From Methylomonas sp. (GTDB lineage: Bacteria > Pseudomonadota > Gammaproteobacteria > Methylococcales > Methylomonadaceae), in contig JAQTYP010000011.1 of the NCBI GenBank assembly GCA_028688235.1, positions 1 to 19,456 of the forward strand: a DNA stretch of 19,456 bases, written 5' to 3'. Numbering within the stretch: position 1 is the stretch's first letter; each line of letters begins with the position of its first letter. Below, in pieces: positions 6,642-14,465 of this stretch. The notes beneath the pieces are model-generated. The model was not told where the DNA came from. It saw nothing but the letters and a program-made list of their open reading frames with translations, and searched no databases. The translations under genes were made by a program, and so were the position numbers.

Positions 6642-6717
6642 TGGTGCCGGCAATAGGAATCGAACCTACGACCTTCGCGTTACGAGTGCGCTGCTCTACC
6701 TGCTGAGCTATGCCGGC
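6642..6717 (-). tRNA. tRNA-Thr (anticodon CGU), likely integration site
   Basis: The 76-base gene folds into a cloverleaf: acceptor GCCGGCA with TGCCGGC, D stem GCTC/GAGC, T arm GTAGG TTCGATT CCTAT, discriminator A and an encoded CCA. The anticodon loop CTCGTAA gives CGU, which reads ACG threonine codons. The anticodon stem is weak: only positions 28-30 with 40-42 pair, while 27-43 is G-A and 31-39 is A-C. The gene begins 8 bp behind the hisI stop codon. The same isoacceptor gene (thrW) is the P22 integration site in Salmonella. Confidence 0.95.
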
Positions 6718-6725
6718 TGGGTGAT

Positions 6726-7112
6726 TTATTTGTAGATAGACTTGGGGTCTTTCAAGACGGGCTCAGTGCTTTGCCATGTGCCGTCGATCAAACTGCGATA
6801 AAAGCAGCTTTCCCGTCCGGTGTGGCAGGCGATGCCGCCTTCCTGCTCTATTTTAATCAAGATGACATCCGCATCGCAATCCAGTTGTATAGCGATAACT
6901 TTTTGCCTATGTCCCGATTCTTCGCCTTTGCGCCATAAGCGCTGACGTGAACGCGACCAGTATACCGCATATCCTTCCTTTTGGGTAAGTTCTAGTGATT
7001 CTCGATTCATCCAGGCGAACATGACGACGCGGCCGCTGTCATGCTGCTGGGCGATGACGGGCACCAGCCCGTCTTCTGTCCATTGAATTTCATCCAACCA
7101 TGTCTGGCTCAC
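6726..7112 (-). CDS. hisI: phosphoribosyl-AMP cyclohydrolase (128 aa)
   Basis: This enzyme opens the adenine ring of phosphoribosyl-AMP in the third step of histidine synthesis. The family signature is complete: WRKGEESGH at residues 60-68, the metal-binding LDCDAD (D78, D80, D82 with C79), and CHTGRESCF with C96 and C103 for zinc. It is a stand-alone HisI without the HisE pyrophosphohydrolase domain found fused in enterobacteria, so hisE must lie elsewhere. Its start overlaps the hisF stop (ATGA), and the tRNA-Thr gene follows 8 bp after its stop. Confidence 0.96.
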   Translation of the reverse strand: MSQTWLDEIQWTEDGLVPVIAQQHDSGRVVMFAWMNRESLELTQKEGYAVYWSRSRQRLWRKGEESGHRQKVIAIQLDCDADVILIKIEQEGGIACHTGRESCFYRSLIDGTWQSTEPVLKDPKSIYK

Positions 7113-7882
7113 AGGCGTACCTCTATGCCTCTCGCCTGCATGTGCAATTTGGCTTGTTCTATCGTGTATTCGGCGAAATGGAATATGCTGGCAGCCAGAA
7201 CCGCATCGGCCTTACCCGCGGTGATGCCGTCCGCCAAATGATCGAGATTGCCGACGCCGCCGGAGGCGATGACCGGAATGCCGACGGCTTCGCTAATCGC
7301 CCGCGTCAACACCAGATCGAAACCGGATTTGGTGCCGTCTCTATCCATGCTGGTCAACAAAATTTCGCCGGCGCCATACTCGGCCATTTTTATTGCCCAT
7401 TCGACGGCATCGATACCGGTCGACTTACGGCCGCCGTGAGTAAAGATTTCCCAACGGTTTTCTTCGCCTTGTTGGCTGACTTTCTTGGCGTCGATCGCAA
7501 CGACGATACACTGCGAGCCGAACTTATCGGCCGATTCCTTGACAAACTCGGGACGAAACACCGCTGCACTGTTGATGCCTACCTTGTCGGCGCCGGCATT
7601 GAGCATGCGCCTGATATCTTCCAGAGCGCGTATGCCGCCGCCGACGGTCAACGGGATGAAGACCTCGCCAGCAACCTGCTCGACCACATGCGCCATAGTC
7701 GCTCGGTCATCGTGAGTAGCGGTGATGTCCAGAAAAGTGATTTCGTCGGCGCCTTCCCTATCGTAGCGTCGGGCGATTTCCACCGGATCGCCGGCGTCTC
7801 GAATGTCGACGAATTTGACGCCTTTGACGACGCGGCCGTTGTCGACATCCAGACAGGGGATGATGCGTTTAGCTAGGCTCAT
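7109..7882 (-). CDS. hisF: imidazole glycerol phosphate synthase, cyclase subunit (257 aa)
   Basis: HisF forms the imidazole ring of IGP and releases AICAR, using ammonia passed from HisH. The protein begins MSLAKRIIPCLDVDNGRVVK and is full length for a (beta-alpha)8 barrel. The two catalytic aspartates can be seen as D12 (CLDVDNG) and D131 (VAIDAKK). Phosphate-binding glycine loops are present (TVGGGIR near 80, ASGGVGN near 205-215). The stop overlaps hisI by four bases, and hisA ends three bases upstream. The order HAFI is the common one, and hisH lies just upstream of hisA as its partner. Confidence 0.97.
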   Translation of the reverse strand: MSLAKRIIPCLDVDNGRVVKGVKFVDIRDAGDPVEIARRYDREGADEITFLDITATHDDRATMAHVVEQVAGEVFIPLTVGGGIRALEDIRRMLNAGADKVGINSAAVFRPEFVKESADKFGSQCIVVAIDAKKVSQQGEENRWEIFTHGGRKSTGIDAVEWAIKMAEYGAGEILLTSMDRDGTKSGFDLVLTRAISEAVGIPVIASGGVGNLDHLADGITAGKADAVLAASIFHFAEYTIEQAKLHMQARGIEVRL

Positions 7883-7885
7883 GAT

Positions 7886-8620
7886 TTACTCGAACGATTC
7901 AGCCAGTTTTTCCGCTTCGGCGAAATCCAGCGTGCCTTCGTAGATCGCGCGACCGGTGATGGCTCCCATGATGCCTTCGTGCGCCACGGCGCCCAAGGCG
8001 CGAATGTCGTCGATATTGGTAATGCCGCCGGAAGCGATGATGGGGATGTTGACGGAGCGGGCCAAGGCGGCGGTAGCCTCGACGTTGACCCCCTGCATCA
8101 TGCCGTCGCGGGAAATGTCTGTGTAAATGATCGCGGAAACGCCCTGCGATTCGAATTTTCTCGCCATATCGACCACGTCGTGACGCGACAATTTAGACCA
8201 GCCGTCTATCGCAACCCGCCCATCCTTGGCATCCAGGCCTACGATGATATGGCCTGGAAATTCTATCGCCGCGTCGCGCACGAAATGCGGTTCGCTGACG
8301 GCTTTGGTGCCAATGATGACGTATTCGACGCCAGCTTCCAGATAGGCTTGAATGGTGTCTTCGTCGCGTATACCGCCACCAATCTGCACGGGGACGTCGG
8401 GATAGGCCTGAACGATAGCGTGTATCACCTCGGCGTTTTTAGGTTTACCGGCAAAGGCGCCATCCAAGTCAACCAGATGTAGCCGTCTTGCTCCTGCTTC
8501 TACCCAGCGCCCCGCTACGGCAACCGGATCCTCCGAAAATACCGTATCGTCTTCCATACGGCCTTGGCGCAAGCGGACACATTTCCCTTCTTTCAAATCA
8601 ATTGCAGGTATCAGCAACAT
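7886..8620 (-). CDS. hisA: ProFAR isomerase (244 aa)
   Basis: HisA converts ProFAR to PRFAR by an Amadori rearrangement, the step before HisHF. It begins MLLIPAIDLKEGKCVRLRQG. D8 and D130 (VGLDAKDG) are at the catalytic positions of the barrel, and the phosphate loops QIGGGIRD and IASGGITN are intact. Length is normal. It lies three bases before hisF, whose barrel is a relative of this one. An 80-bp gap separates it from hisH. That gap is AT-rich with no clear promoter or hairpin. Confidence 0.97.
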   Translation of the reverse strand: MLLIPAIDLKEGKCVRLRQGRMEDDTVFSEDPVAVAGRWVEAGARRLHLVDLDGAFAGKPKNAEVIHAIVQAYPDVPVQIGGGIRDEDTIQAYLEAGVEYVIIGTKAVSEPHFVRDAAIEFPGHIIVGLDAKDGRVAIDGWSKLSRHDVVDMARKFESQGVSAIIYTDISRDGMMQGVNVEATAALARSVNIPIIASGGITNIDDIRALGAVAHEGIMGAITGRAIYEGTLDFAEAEKLAESFE

Positions 8621-8700
8621 AGCTCAATCTCAAGGTTTAATCACTGTATCTAAGAAAATAATAACAAGTCGATGTGCGAGCCACCTCGCGGCATACGACA

Positions 8701-9342
8701 TCAAACGGCGCCATTCCAGCGCAAAAAATTCCGCAACAATTGCAAGCCCACCGTTTGGCTTTTTTCAGGGTGAAATTGCACCGCAAAAACATTGCCCCTG
8801 GCTAACGCGCAGGTAAAAGGCTCCGGGTAATCGCAGGTTGCGGCACTGTCTTCTTCCAGGTCCGGTTTAACGAAATAGCTATGTACAAAATAAAACCGGC
8901 TCTCTTGCGGAATATCGTGCCACACAGGATGATGATTTTGCTTGACCTTATTCCAACCCATATGCGGAATTTTCAATGTTTGTCCTTGGGTATCGCGTAA
9001 GCCGTCGTCAAAACGGCGTACGTGGCCGGGAAACAAATTGAGGCAAGGCGTGCCGCCGTTTTCCTCACTATCGGTAAGCAGCGCCTGCATGCCCAAACAA
9101 ACGCCAAGAAACGGTTTTTCTTGCGCCGCCTGCTTGATTGGATCGATCAGATTCAAATCGTGCAAGGCCTGCATGCAATCGCGCATGGCTCCGACGCCGG
9201 GAAATACCACTCTATCGGCCGATAGAATGACGCAGGCATCGGCGCTGATTTGTATTTGGGCGCCAGGATCGGCGTGTTGCAAGGCTTTGGCGATGGAATG
9301 CAGATTCCCCATTCCGTAATCGATAACGGCAACTGATGACAT
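8701..9342 (-). CDS. hisH: imidazole glycerol phosphate synthase, glutaminase subunit (213 aa)
   Basis: HisH hydrolyses glutamine and channels ammonia to HisF. It is a class I glutamine amidotransferase with the nucleophile C82 in GVCLGMQ, and H191 and E193 in QFHPEKS completing the triad. The N-terminus SVAVIDYGMGNLHSI is typical for the family. Length is as usual. hisB ends 38 bp upstream and hisA starts 80 bp downstream, so it belongs to the same minus-strand his group. No strong ribosome site is visible before this ATG. Confidence 0.96.
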   Translation of the reverse strand: MSSVAVIDYGMGNLHSIAKALQHADPGAQIQISADACVILSADRVVFPGVGAMRDCMQALHDLNLIDPIKQAAQEKPFLGVCLGMQALLTDSEENGGTPCLNLFPGHVRRFDDGLRDTQGQTLKIPHMGWNKVKQNHHPVWHDIPQESRFYFVHSYFVKPDLEEDSAATCDYPEPFTCALARGNVFAVQFHPEKSQTVGLQLLRNFLRWNGAV

Positions 9343-9380
9343 AGAAACTTGAGGGTTAAGACGAAAACGACTTTGACGGA

Positions 9381-9974
9381 TTATAGACTACCTTTGGTTG
9401 AAGGCATGATGCCCGCCATGCGCGGATCGGGGCTGATCGCCATCCTGACCGCGCGGCCAAAGGCCTTGAATACCGTCTCGGCGATATGATGGGCGTTCCC
9501 GCCTTTCAGATTGTCGATATGCAAGGTCACGCCGGCATGGTTGACGAAACCCTGGAAAAACTCCTTGAATAAATCCACATCGAAGGCCCCTATCATTGCG
9601 CGCTTGAATGTAACATCGTAAAACAAGCCCGGGCGACCGGAAAAATCCACCACCACGCGCGACAACGATTCATCCAGAGGACAATAGGCGTGACCGTAGC
9701 GGTAGATGCCTTTCTTGTCGCCCAAAGCCTGGGCGAATGCCTGGCCCAATGTGATGCCTATGTCTTCGACGCTATGATGGGCGTCTATCTGCAGATCACC
9801 GTTGCAGACGACATCCATATCGATCAAGCCGTGTCTGGCGACCTGATCCAGCATATGATCCAGAAAAGGTAGACTGGTTTGGAAGCCAGCTTTGCCATTG
9901 CCGTCCAGATTGACGGCAATCTTGATCTGGGTTTCGAGAGTGTTACGTTCGACCTGCGCGGTACGTGAGTTCAT
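9381..9974 (-). CDS. hisB: imidazoleglycerol-phosphate dehydratase (197 aa)
   Basis: HisB removes water from IGP to give imidazole-acetol phosphate. It is the single-function form, not the dehydratase-phosphatase fusion of enterobacteria, so histidinol-phosphate phosphatase is encoded elsewhere. Metal-binding histidines can be seen in LDHMLDQVARHG (H40, H48) and DAHHSVEDIG (H66, H67, E70), and again in GGNAHHIAE near the C-terminus. It starts 49 bp after the pepN stop in the same direction. No clear promoter is seen in that gap, so it may be read through from pepN. Confidence 0.96.
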   Translation of the reverse strand: MNSRTAQVERNTLETQIKIAVNLDGNGKAGFQTSLPFLDHMLDQVARHGLIDMDVVCNGDLQIDAHHSVEDIGITLGQAFAQALGDKKGIYRYGHAYCPLDESLSRVVVDFSGRPGLFYDVTFKRAMIGAFDVDLFKEFFQGFVNHAGVTLHIDNLKGGNAHHIAETVFKAFGRAVRMAISPDPRMAGIMPSTKGSL

Positions 9975-10023
9975 GCTGGTTGCAGAAGGATTATTTCGGC
10001 GCTAGTTTACGTGATTGTGACGG

Positions 10024-12666
10024 CTACGCCAAACTCTTGCTCGCAATTTCGTAAACATCCTTGGACAAATGTTCGGTGTCGACGATGCGTTGCAATTGTT
10101 GTTTCATCAAATTCTGCCTGTCGGCGTCGTAACGCCGCCATTGCGCCAGTCCCGTGACCATGCGCGATGCGATTTGCGGATTCAGTTTATCCAGCACCAA
10201 TACTTGGTCAGCCAGAAAACGATAACCTTCGCCGTCTTTGGCATGGAAATGCAAGGGATTGGACTGGCTGAAGGCTCCGATCAACGAGCGTACCCGGTTC
10301 GGCGTTTTCATATCGAAGGCAGGGTGCTGCATCAGTCTCAATACCGTAGCAAACGTATTCGGCATGATGCTGGTCGCCTGTATCGTGAACCATTTGTCGA
10401 CAACCAACGCTTCTTGTTGCCACTGACGGTAAAAACCGTCCAGACAATCGCTCTTTGCCGAGTGCCGGCTGTTGACGATGGCAGACAAGGCCGCCAGTTG
10501 ATCCGTCATGTTGCGGGCGGCGCGGAACTGTTGCTCGGCCAAGCGGTAACTTTCCTCGACTTCCAATTTGATCAAATAAGCCAGACAGGCATTTTTCAAA
10601 CGCCTGCGGCCTATGGCGGCTGAGTCGAACTTGCCGGATTCATCGCGGTGATGAATCAAATAGACGCGTTTGAATTCGTCCTGTAATACTTGCGCCAACG
10701 TGGTTTTGACGAATTCTCTAGCATGGTGAATCGCATCGACGTCGATGACGGCCATTTGCCCAGCCAGATAACTTTCCTCCGGCAAGGCCAATAACAAGGC
10801 TTGGTAAGACAAGTCGTCGCCTTCGTCGGCCAACAAATGCCGGAATGCTTCGACTACCAAGGCATTCAGATGCAAAGGCCGGTGATTTTGCAAGTCATCT
10901 ATCAATTCGAAAATCACCTTGGCGACCAATTGCTGTCCCGCCTCCCAACGATTGAAGGTATCGCTGTCATGGCGCAACAAGAACGCCAGCTCCTCGAGGC
11001 TACGTTGCATGTTGACCTTGACCGGCGCCGAAAACCCACGCAATAGAGAGACTATCGGTGGTTCGGACAAGTCGTCGAAAACGAATTCCTGATCGGTTTC
11101 GGTTAGACTCAACGTGATTTCCTGGAAGCTTTCGCCGTTCAGCTTGATCGTGGTCGCCGAACCATCCGGCGCCAACAAACCTAGCTTAATTGGGATGTGC
11201 AGAGGTTGTTTGATCGCTTGATTCGGGGTAAGCGGACAGCTTTGCTTTATCGTCAAATGCAATCGTTGTCTATCGGCATCGTAACGTTGTTCGACCGTCA
11301 ATACCGGCGTGCCGGCCTGGAAATACCAACGCCGAAATTGCGTCAAGTCGGCCGCATTGGCCGCCTCCATCGCATCGATGAAATCTTCGCAAGTCACGGC
11401 CCGGCCGTCGTGGCGTTCGAAATAGACATCACAGCCTTTTCTAAAGCCTTCGGCACCCAGCAAGGTATGCAGCATGCGCACGACTTCGGCGCCTTTTTCG
11501 TAGACCGTCAGCGTATAAAAGTTATTGATTTCGATATAGGCTTCGGGACGGATAGGATGGGCCAATGGGCCTGCGTCTTCGACGAATTGCCGGGTCCGCA
11601 GCATGTTGACGTCTTCTATGCGCTTGACGGCCGCAGAAGTACGGTCGCCGGTGAACTGCTGGTCGCGAAATACCGTAAAGCCTTCCTTCAGACTCAACTG
11701 AAACCAGTCGCGGCAGGTTACCCTATTTCCAGACCAGTTGTGAAAATATTCGTGGCCGATCACGCCTTCGATATGCTCGTAGTCGTTGTCGGTCGCGGTA
11801 TCCGGCCGTGCCAATACGAATTTGGTATTGAAGATATTCAGCCCCTTGTTTTCCATCGCGCCCATATTGAAATGGTCGACGGCGACTATCATATACAAAT
11901 TCAGGTCGTATTCCAGGCCGTAGACTTCCTCGTCCCAACGCATCGCGTTTTTCAGAGATTGCATGGCGTGGCCGCATTTATCGACATTGTGCTGCTCGAC
12001 GAAAATTTCCAGCTCTATACGCCGCCCGCTCATCGTCACGAACTCGTCGGCCACGCATTCCAATTGTCCTGCGACCAGCGCGAACAAATAACAGGGTTTG
12101 GCGAAGGGGTCTTCCCAGCTAACCCAATGCCGATTGTCGTCCAGATCGCCATTTCCAGTACGGTTTCCGTTGGATAGTAAAACCGGATAGCGCTGCTTGT
12201 CTGCGATCAACGTGGTTTTGAAGCGCGCCATGACGTCCGGCCTGTCCAAAAACCAGGTAATCTTGCGAAAGCCTTGAGCCTCGCATTGCGTGCACAACAT
12301 GCTGCTGGACAGATACAAGCCTTCCAGCGCGGTATTGGCTTTGGGATTGATGCGGTTTTCTATGCTGATGACGAAAGGTAGGTCCTGCGGCACCTTGAAT
12401 ATCGTCATGGCTTCCGGGCCGATATCGAACTCCGACGAAGTCAACGGCGTGCCGTCCAGCACCACGCTAATCAATTCCAGTTCTTCCCCTTGCAGGGTCA
12501 GCGATACGCCTTCGGACTGACAGTCGGGATTGCGGCGCAGGCTCAGACTGGAGCGCACCAGGGTGCGCTCTTCGTCCAGCTCGAAACTCAGCTCGACTTG
12601 ATCTATCAGGTATTCCGGCGGCGTGTAATCTTTCAGGTAAACGGTTCTAGGGGTGGCTTCGCGCAT
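10024..12666 (-). CDS. pepN: aminopeptidase N, M1 family (880 aa)
   Basis: This cytoplasmic zinc peptidase removes N-terminal residues from peptides. The substrate motif GAMEN is at residues 269-273, and the zinc site HEYFH (H305, E306, H309) has E328 nineteen residues after the second histidine, as in the gluzincin family. The length is close to the E. coli enzyme (870 aa). I start at 12666 (MREATPRTVYLKDYTPPEYL), which aligns with the family and lies two bases after the psiE-like stop. The open frame continues 35 codons upstream, but that part only overlaps the psiE-like gene. It is the last gene of the moaB-DUF423-psiE unit, with hisB next. Confidence 0.95.
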   Translation of the reverse strand: MREATPRTVYLKDYTPPEYLIDQVELSFELDEERTLVRSSLSLRRNPDCQSEGVSLTLQGEELELISVVLDGTPLTSSEFDIGPEAMTIFKVPQDLPFVISIENRINPKANTALEGLYLSSSMLCTQCEAQGFRKITWFLDRPDVMARFKTTLIADKQRYPVLLSNGNRTGNGDLDDNRHWVSWEDPFAKPCYLFALVAGQLECVADEFVTMSGRRIELEIFVEQHNVDKCGHAMQSLKNAMRWDEEVYGLEYDLNLYMIVAVDHFNMGAMENKGLNIFNTKFVLARPDTATDNDYEHIEGVIGHEYFHNWSGNRVTCRDWFQLSLKEGFTVFRDQQFTGDRTSAAVKRIEDVNMLRTRQFVEDAGPLAHPIRPEAYIEINNFYTLTVYEKGAEVVRMLHTLLGAEGFRKGCDVYFERHDGRAVTCEDFIDAMEAANAADLTQFRRWYFQAGTPVLTVEQRYDADRQRLHLTIKQSCPLTPNQAIKQPLHIPIKLGLLAPDGSATTIKLNGESFQEITLSLTETDQEFVFDDLSEPPIVSLLRGFSAPVKVNMQRSLEELAFLLRHDSDTFNRWEAGQQLVAKVIFELIDDLQNHRPLHLNALVVEAFRHLLADEGDDLSYQALLLALPEESYLAGQMAVIDVDAIHHAREFVKTTLAQVLQDEFKRVYLIHHRDESGKFDSAAIGRRRLKNACLAYLIKLEVEESYRLAEQQFRAARNMTDQLAALSAIVNSRHSAKSDCLDGFYRQWQQEALVVDKWFTIQATSIMPNTFATVLRLMQHPAFDMKTPNRVRSLIGAFSQSNPLHFHAKDGEGYRFLADQVLVLDKLNPQIASRMVTGLAQWRRYDADRQNLMKQQLQRIVDTEHLSKDVYEIASKSLA

Positions 12667-12668
12667 GC

Positions 12669-13187
12669 TTATCGCTCTTCTTGAGTAACGGGTTTGGGTT
12701 TGTAGGAAATCAGCCAGTAGGTCAGGCCCAAGGCCACGATGACCGCGGCTATGGCTATCACGTAATGCCAATCCAGGTCTGTAAAATCCAGCATGATGAC
12801 TTTTCGGGCGCTAGCCATCAAGGCGGTGGCGATGACCATTTTGATCGGTAACACGTCATGCTTGATATAGACCGTGATGTTGATAAAGATTTCTATCGCG
12901 ATCAATACCGATAAAAAAGAACCGAATATCGCCAGAATGTCGGTGACCGTCAGCAACAAAAAAGGCTCAGTCATCAATTTTTGATACAGCACGAATACCA
13001 CATCGGCCACTCCCCACAGAATCACCAGTGTCATCAATACGGCTAGCACTCTGACCGCGACATGAATGACCAGATGCAGAGCCTTGATCAGGCCGTCTTC
13101 GGCCATCGGCGGCAATTTTTCCTCATGGCTGATCAAATCGCGCATGTTCCTAGGCGGCGCCGTGGGTCGGATAGGTTCTCTCGCCAT
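12669..13187 (-). CDS. PsiE-family inner-membrane protein (172 aa)
   Basis: The protein has a polar N-terminus (about 35 residues) and four hydrophobic segments at about residues 38-68, 84-107, 114-134 and 140-161, ending in a short charged tail. Layout and segments such as YIKHDVLPIKMVIATALMAS fit the phosphate-starvation-inducible PsiE family, whose biochemical role is not established. GGAA lies seven bases before the ATG, and the DUF423 gene ends three bases upstream. The pepN start follows two bases after its stop, so translation is probably coupled. No Pho box can be placed, since its promoter would lie upstream of moaB. Confidence 0.8.
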   Translation of the reverse strand: MAREPIRPTAPPRNMRDLISHEEKLPPMAEDGLIKALHLVIHVAVRVLAVLMTLVILWGVADVVFVLYQKLMTEPFLLLTVTDILAIFGSFLSVLIAIEIFINITVYIKHDVLPIKMVIATALMASARKVIMLDFTDLDWHYVIAIAAVIVALGLTYWLISYKPKPVTQEER

Positions 13188-13190
13188 AAT

Positions 13191-13562
13191 TCAGTTCCGC
13201 TGATGTTCGAAGGCGACAAAGGCCAAGAGGCCCCATGCCGACAAAAAAGCCACGCCGCCTAACGGCGTAATCATGCCCAGCCATGCCAGTCTGAATATCG
13301 CCAATAAATACAGACTGCCGGAAAAAAGCACCATGCCGGCAATCAGCAACCAAGCCGCCCAGGTCAACAAGCGCTGCTTGGGCAATACCGCAAGCAATGC
13401 CAATAGCAATGCATGCCACATCTGATAATGGACTGCGGTTTTATAGATATCCAGATCATGTCCGGACAGTATATGCTTTAGGCCGTGAGCGCCGAAGGCC
13501 CCCATCGCGACGCCTAAGAAACCGGCGACAGCCGCGAAAAATAAAAATCGCGATTGGCTCAT
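13191..13562 (-). CDS. DUF423 family membrane protein (123 aa)
   Basis: A small, very hydrophobic protein with four membrane segments (about residues 5-27, 45-62, 68-90 and 95-118). The N-terminal AAVAGFLGVAMGAFGAHGLK followed by AVHYQMWHALLL is characteristic of DUF423 (YgdD-like) inner-membrane proteins of unknown function. Its ATG overlaps the moaB stop (ATGA), and its stop is three bases before the psiE-like start, so it sits in the middle of a tightly packed unit. Confidence 0.85.
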   Translation of the reverse strand: MSQSRFLFFAAVAGFLGVAMGAFGAHGLKHILSGHDLDIYKTAVHYQMWHALLLALLAVLPKQRLLTWAAWLLIAGMVLFSGSLYLLAIFRLAWLGMITPLGGVAFLSAWGLLAFVAFEHQRN

Positions 13563-14080
13563 TTTTCCAGCAAGCGCGGCAGCAATTGCACCAGATTACA
13601 GGGTCTGGTGCGGTAGTCTAGCTGTTCCTTGATCAGGCTTTGCCAAGCCGTGCGGCAGGCGCCAGACGATCCTGGCAGACAAAAAATATAGGTGCCGTTG
13701 GCGACGCCGGCAATAGCTCTCGATTGTATCGTCGAACTCTTGATTTCCTGGTAGGAAATCATCCTAAAAACCTCGCCAAACCCGTCCAATTGTTTATCGA
13801 GCAATGGCGATACCGCTTCGGGCGTGCCGTCGCGGCCGGTCACGCCGGTTCCACCGGTGCTGATGATCACGTGAATGTCGGGGTCGGCTATCCATAGGCT
13901 GACGATAGCACGAATCCGGTAAATATCGTCAGGCACTATCTTTTTGTCATATAGGCGGTGACCCGCGTCGGTCAGTCCTGTTATCAAGCTCGAGCCGGAG
14001 ACGTCGTCTTCTTCGGTGCGGGTATCGGATACGGTTAACACCGCAATATTCAACGGGATAAACTCCCTGATTTCGCTCAT
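13559..14080 (-). CDS. moaB: molybdenum cofactor biosynthesis protein MoaB (173 aa)
   Basis: The protein has the MoaB/MogA fold, which binds molybdopterin and in MogA adenylates it. Visible motifs are LTVSDTR near residue 19, the STGGTGVTGRDGTPEA loop in the middle and CLPGSSGA near the C-terminus. The start at 14080 is set by AGGAG eight bases upstream and by normal family length. An open extension of 53 codons upstream has no family similarity and I reject it. It is the first gene of the leftward unit with the DUF423, psiE-like and pepN genes, none of which has an obvious link to molybdenum cofactor. MoaB versus MogA cannot be fully settled here; length and sequence favour MoaB. Confidence 0.88.
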   Translation of the reverse strand: MSEIREFIPLNIAVLTVSDTRTEEDDVSGSSLITGLTDAGHRLYDKKIVPDDIYRIRAIVSLWIADPDIHVIISTGGTGVTGRDGTPEAVSPLLDKQLDGFGEVFRMISYQEIKSSTIQSRAIAGVANGTYIFCLPGSSGACRTAWQSLIKEQLDYRTRPCNLVQLLPRLLEK

Positions 14081-14465
14081 CGCAAAAACTCCTGATTCAT
14101 CTGACCGGCATTCTAAGAAACCCTGACGCCACAAGGCAAGCGACGATTCCAAGTTTTCTAGGAGAGACGCATGGTCGCGACGAGGGCGGCCCCTACAGAA
14201 GTACGGAAGCCTTTCATTTGCCGGGGCGATGCAGCGCATTCATGATCGTTAGGATGAGCCATGTCTGTCGACTGCCGGATAAATAGGGGTAACGCTTTGT
14301 AATTTTTCGCGATTCTCGTGCGCTTCGAGGACCGGGCGCTTCGTCCGGGCTCAAGTTCTAAAGAATTTCGTCGTCGAATCGGATTACAATAGCCCGATTT
14401 ATTTTCCAATCGCCAGGCGAAACGGAATGCTGAAACCGTTTTGTCCTGATTCGGCAGGAGCTATT
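14081..14465. other. intergenic region between divergent moaB and hemC
   Basis: This 385-bp gap must hold the promoters for both outward-reading units. I see the moaB ribosome site at its left end and a weak hemC promoter at 14363-14390. No convincing gene, RNA or long repeat is visible. Open frames in both directions here are extensions of moaB and hemC or lack similarity to anything I know. Confidence 0.5.
14363..14390 (+). promoter_or_regulatory. weak candidate promoter for hemCDXY
   Basis: TACAAT (14385-14390) is a fair -10 box. A poor -35, GAATTT (14363-14368), lies 16 bp upstream. The message would start about 70 bases before the hemC start codon. Confidence 0.3.

Noticed and set aside
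7100..7876. A 258-codon open frame antisense to hisF
   Set aside because: hisF has all catalytic residues on the other strand; the antisense product resembles nothing known.
11197..12177. A 326-codon open frame on the plus strand inside pepN
   Set aside because: It is antisense to the well-supported pepN gene, has no recognisable domain, and such frames arise from codon bias in the real gene.
12667..12771. 35-codon N-terminal extension of pepN
   Set aside because: It lies entirely in the end of the psiE-like gene, and the family N-terminus begins at MREATPR.
14081..14239. 53-codon N-terminal extension of moaB
   Set aside because: No family similarity; a clear AGGAG site marks the start at 14080.
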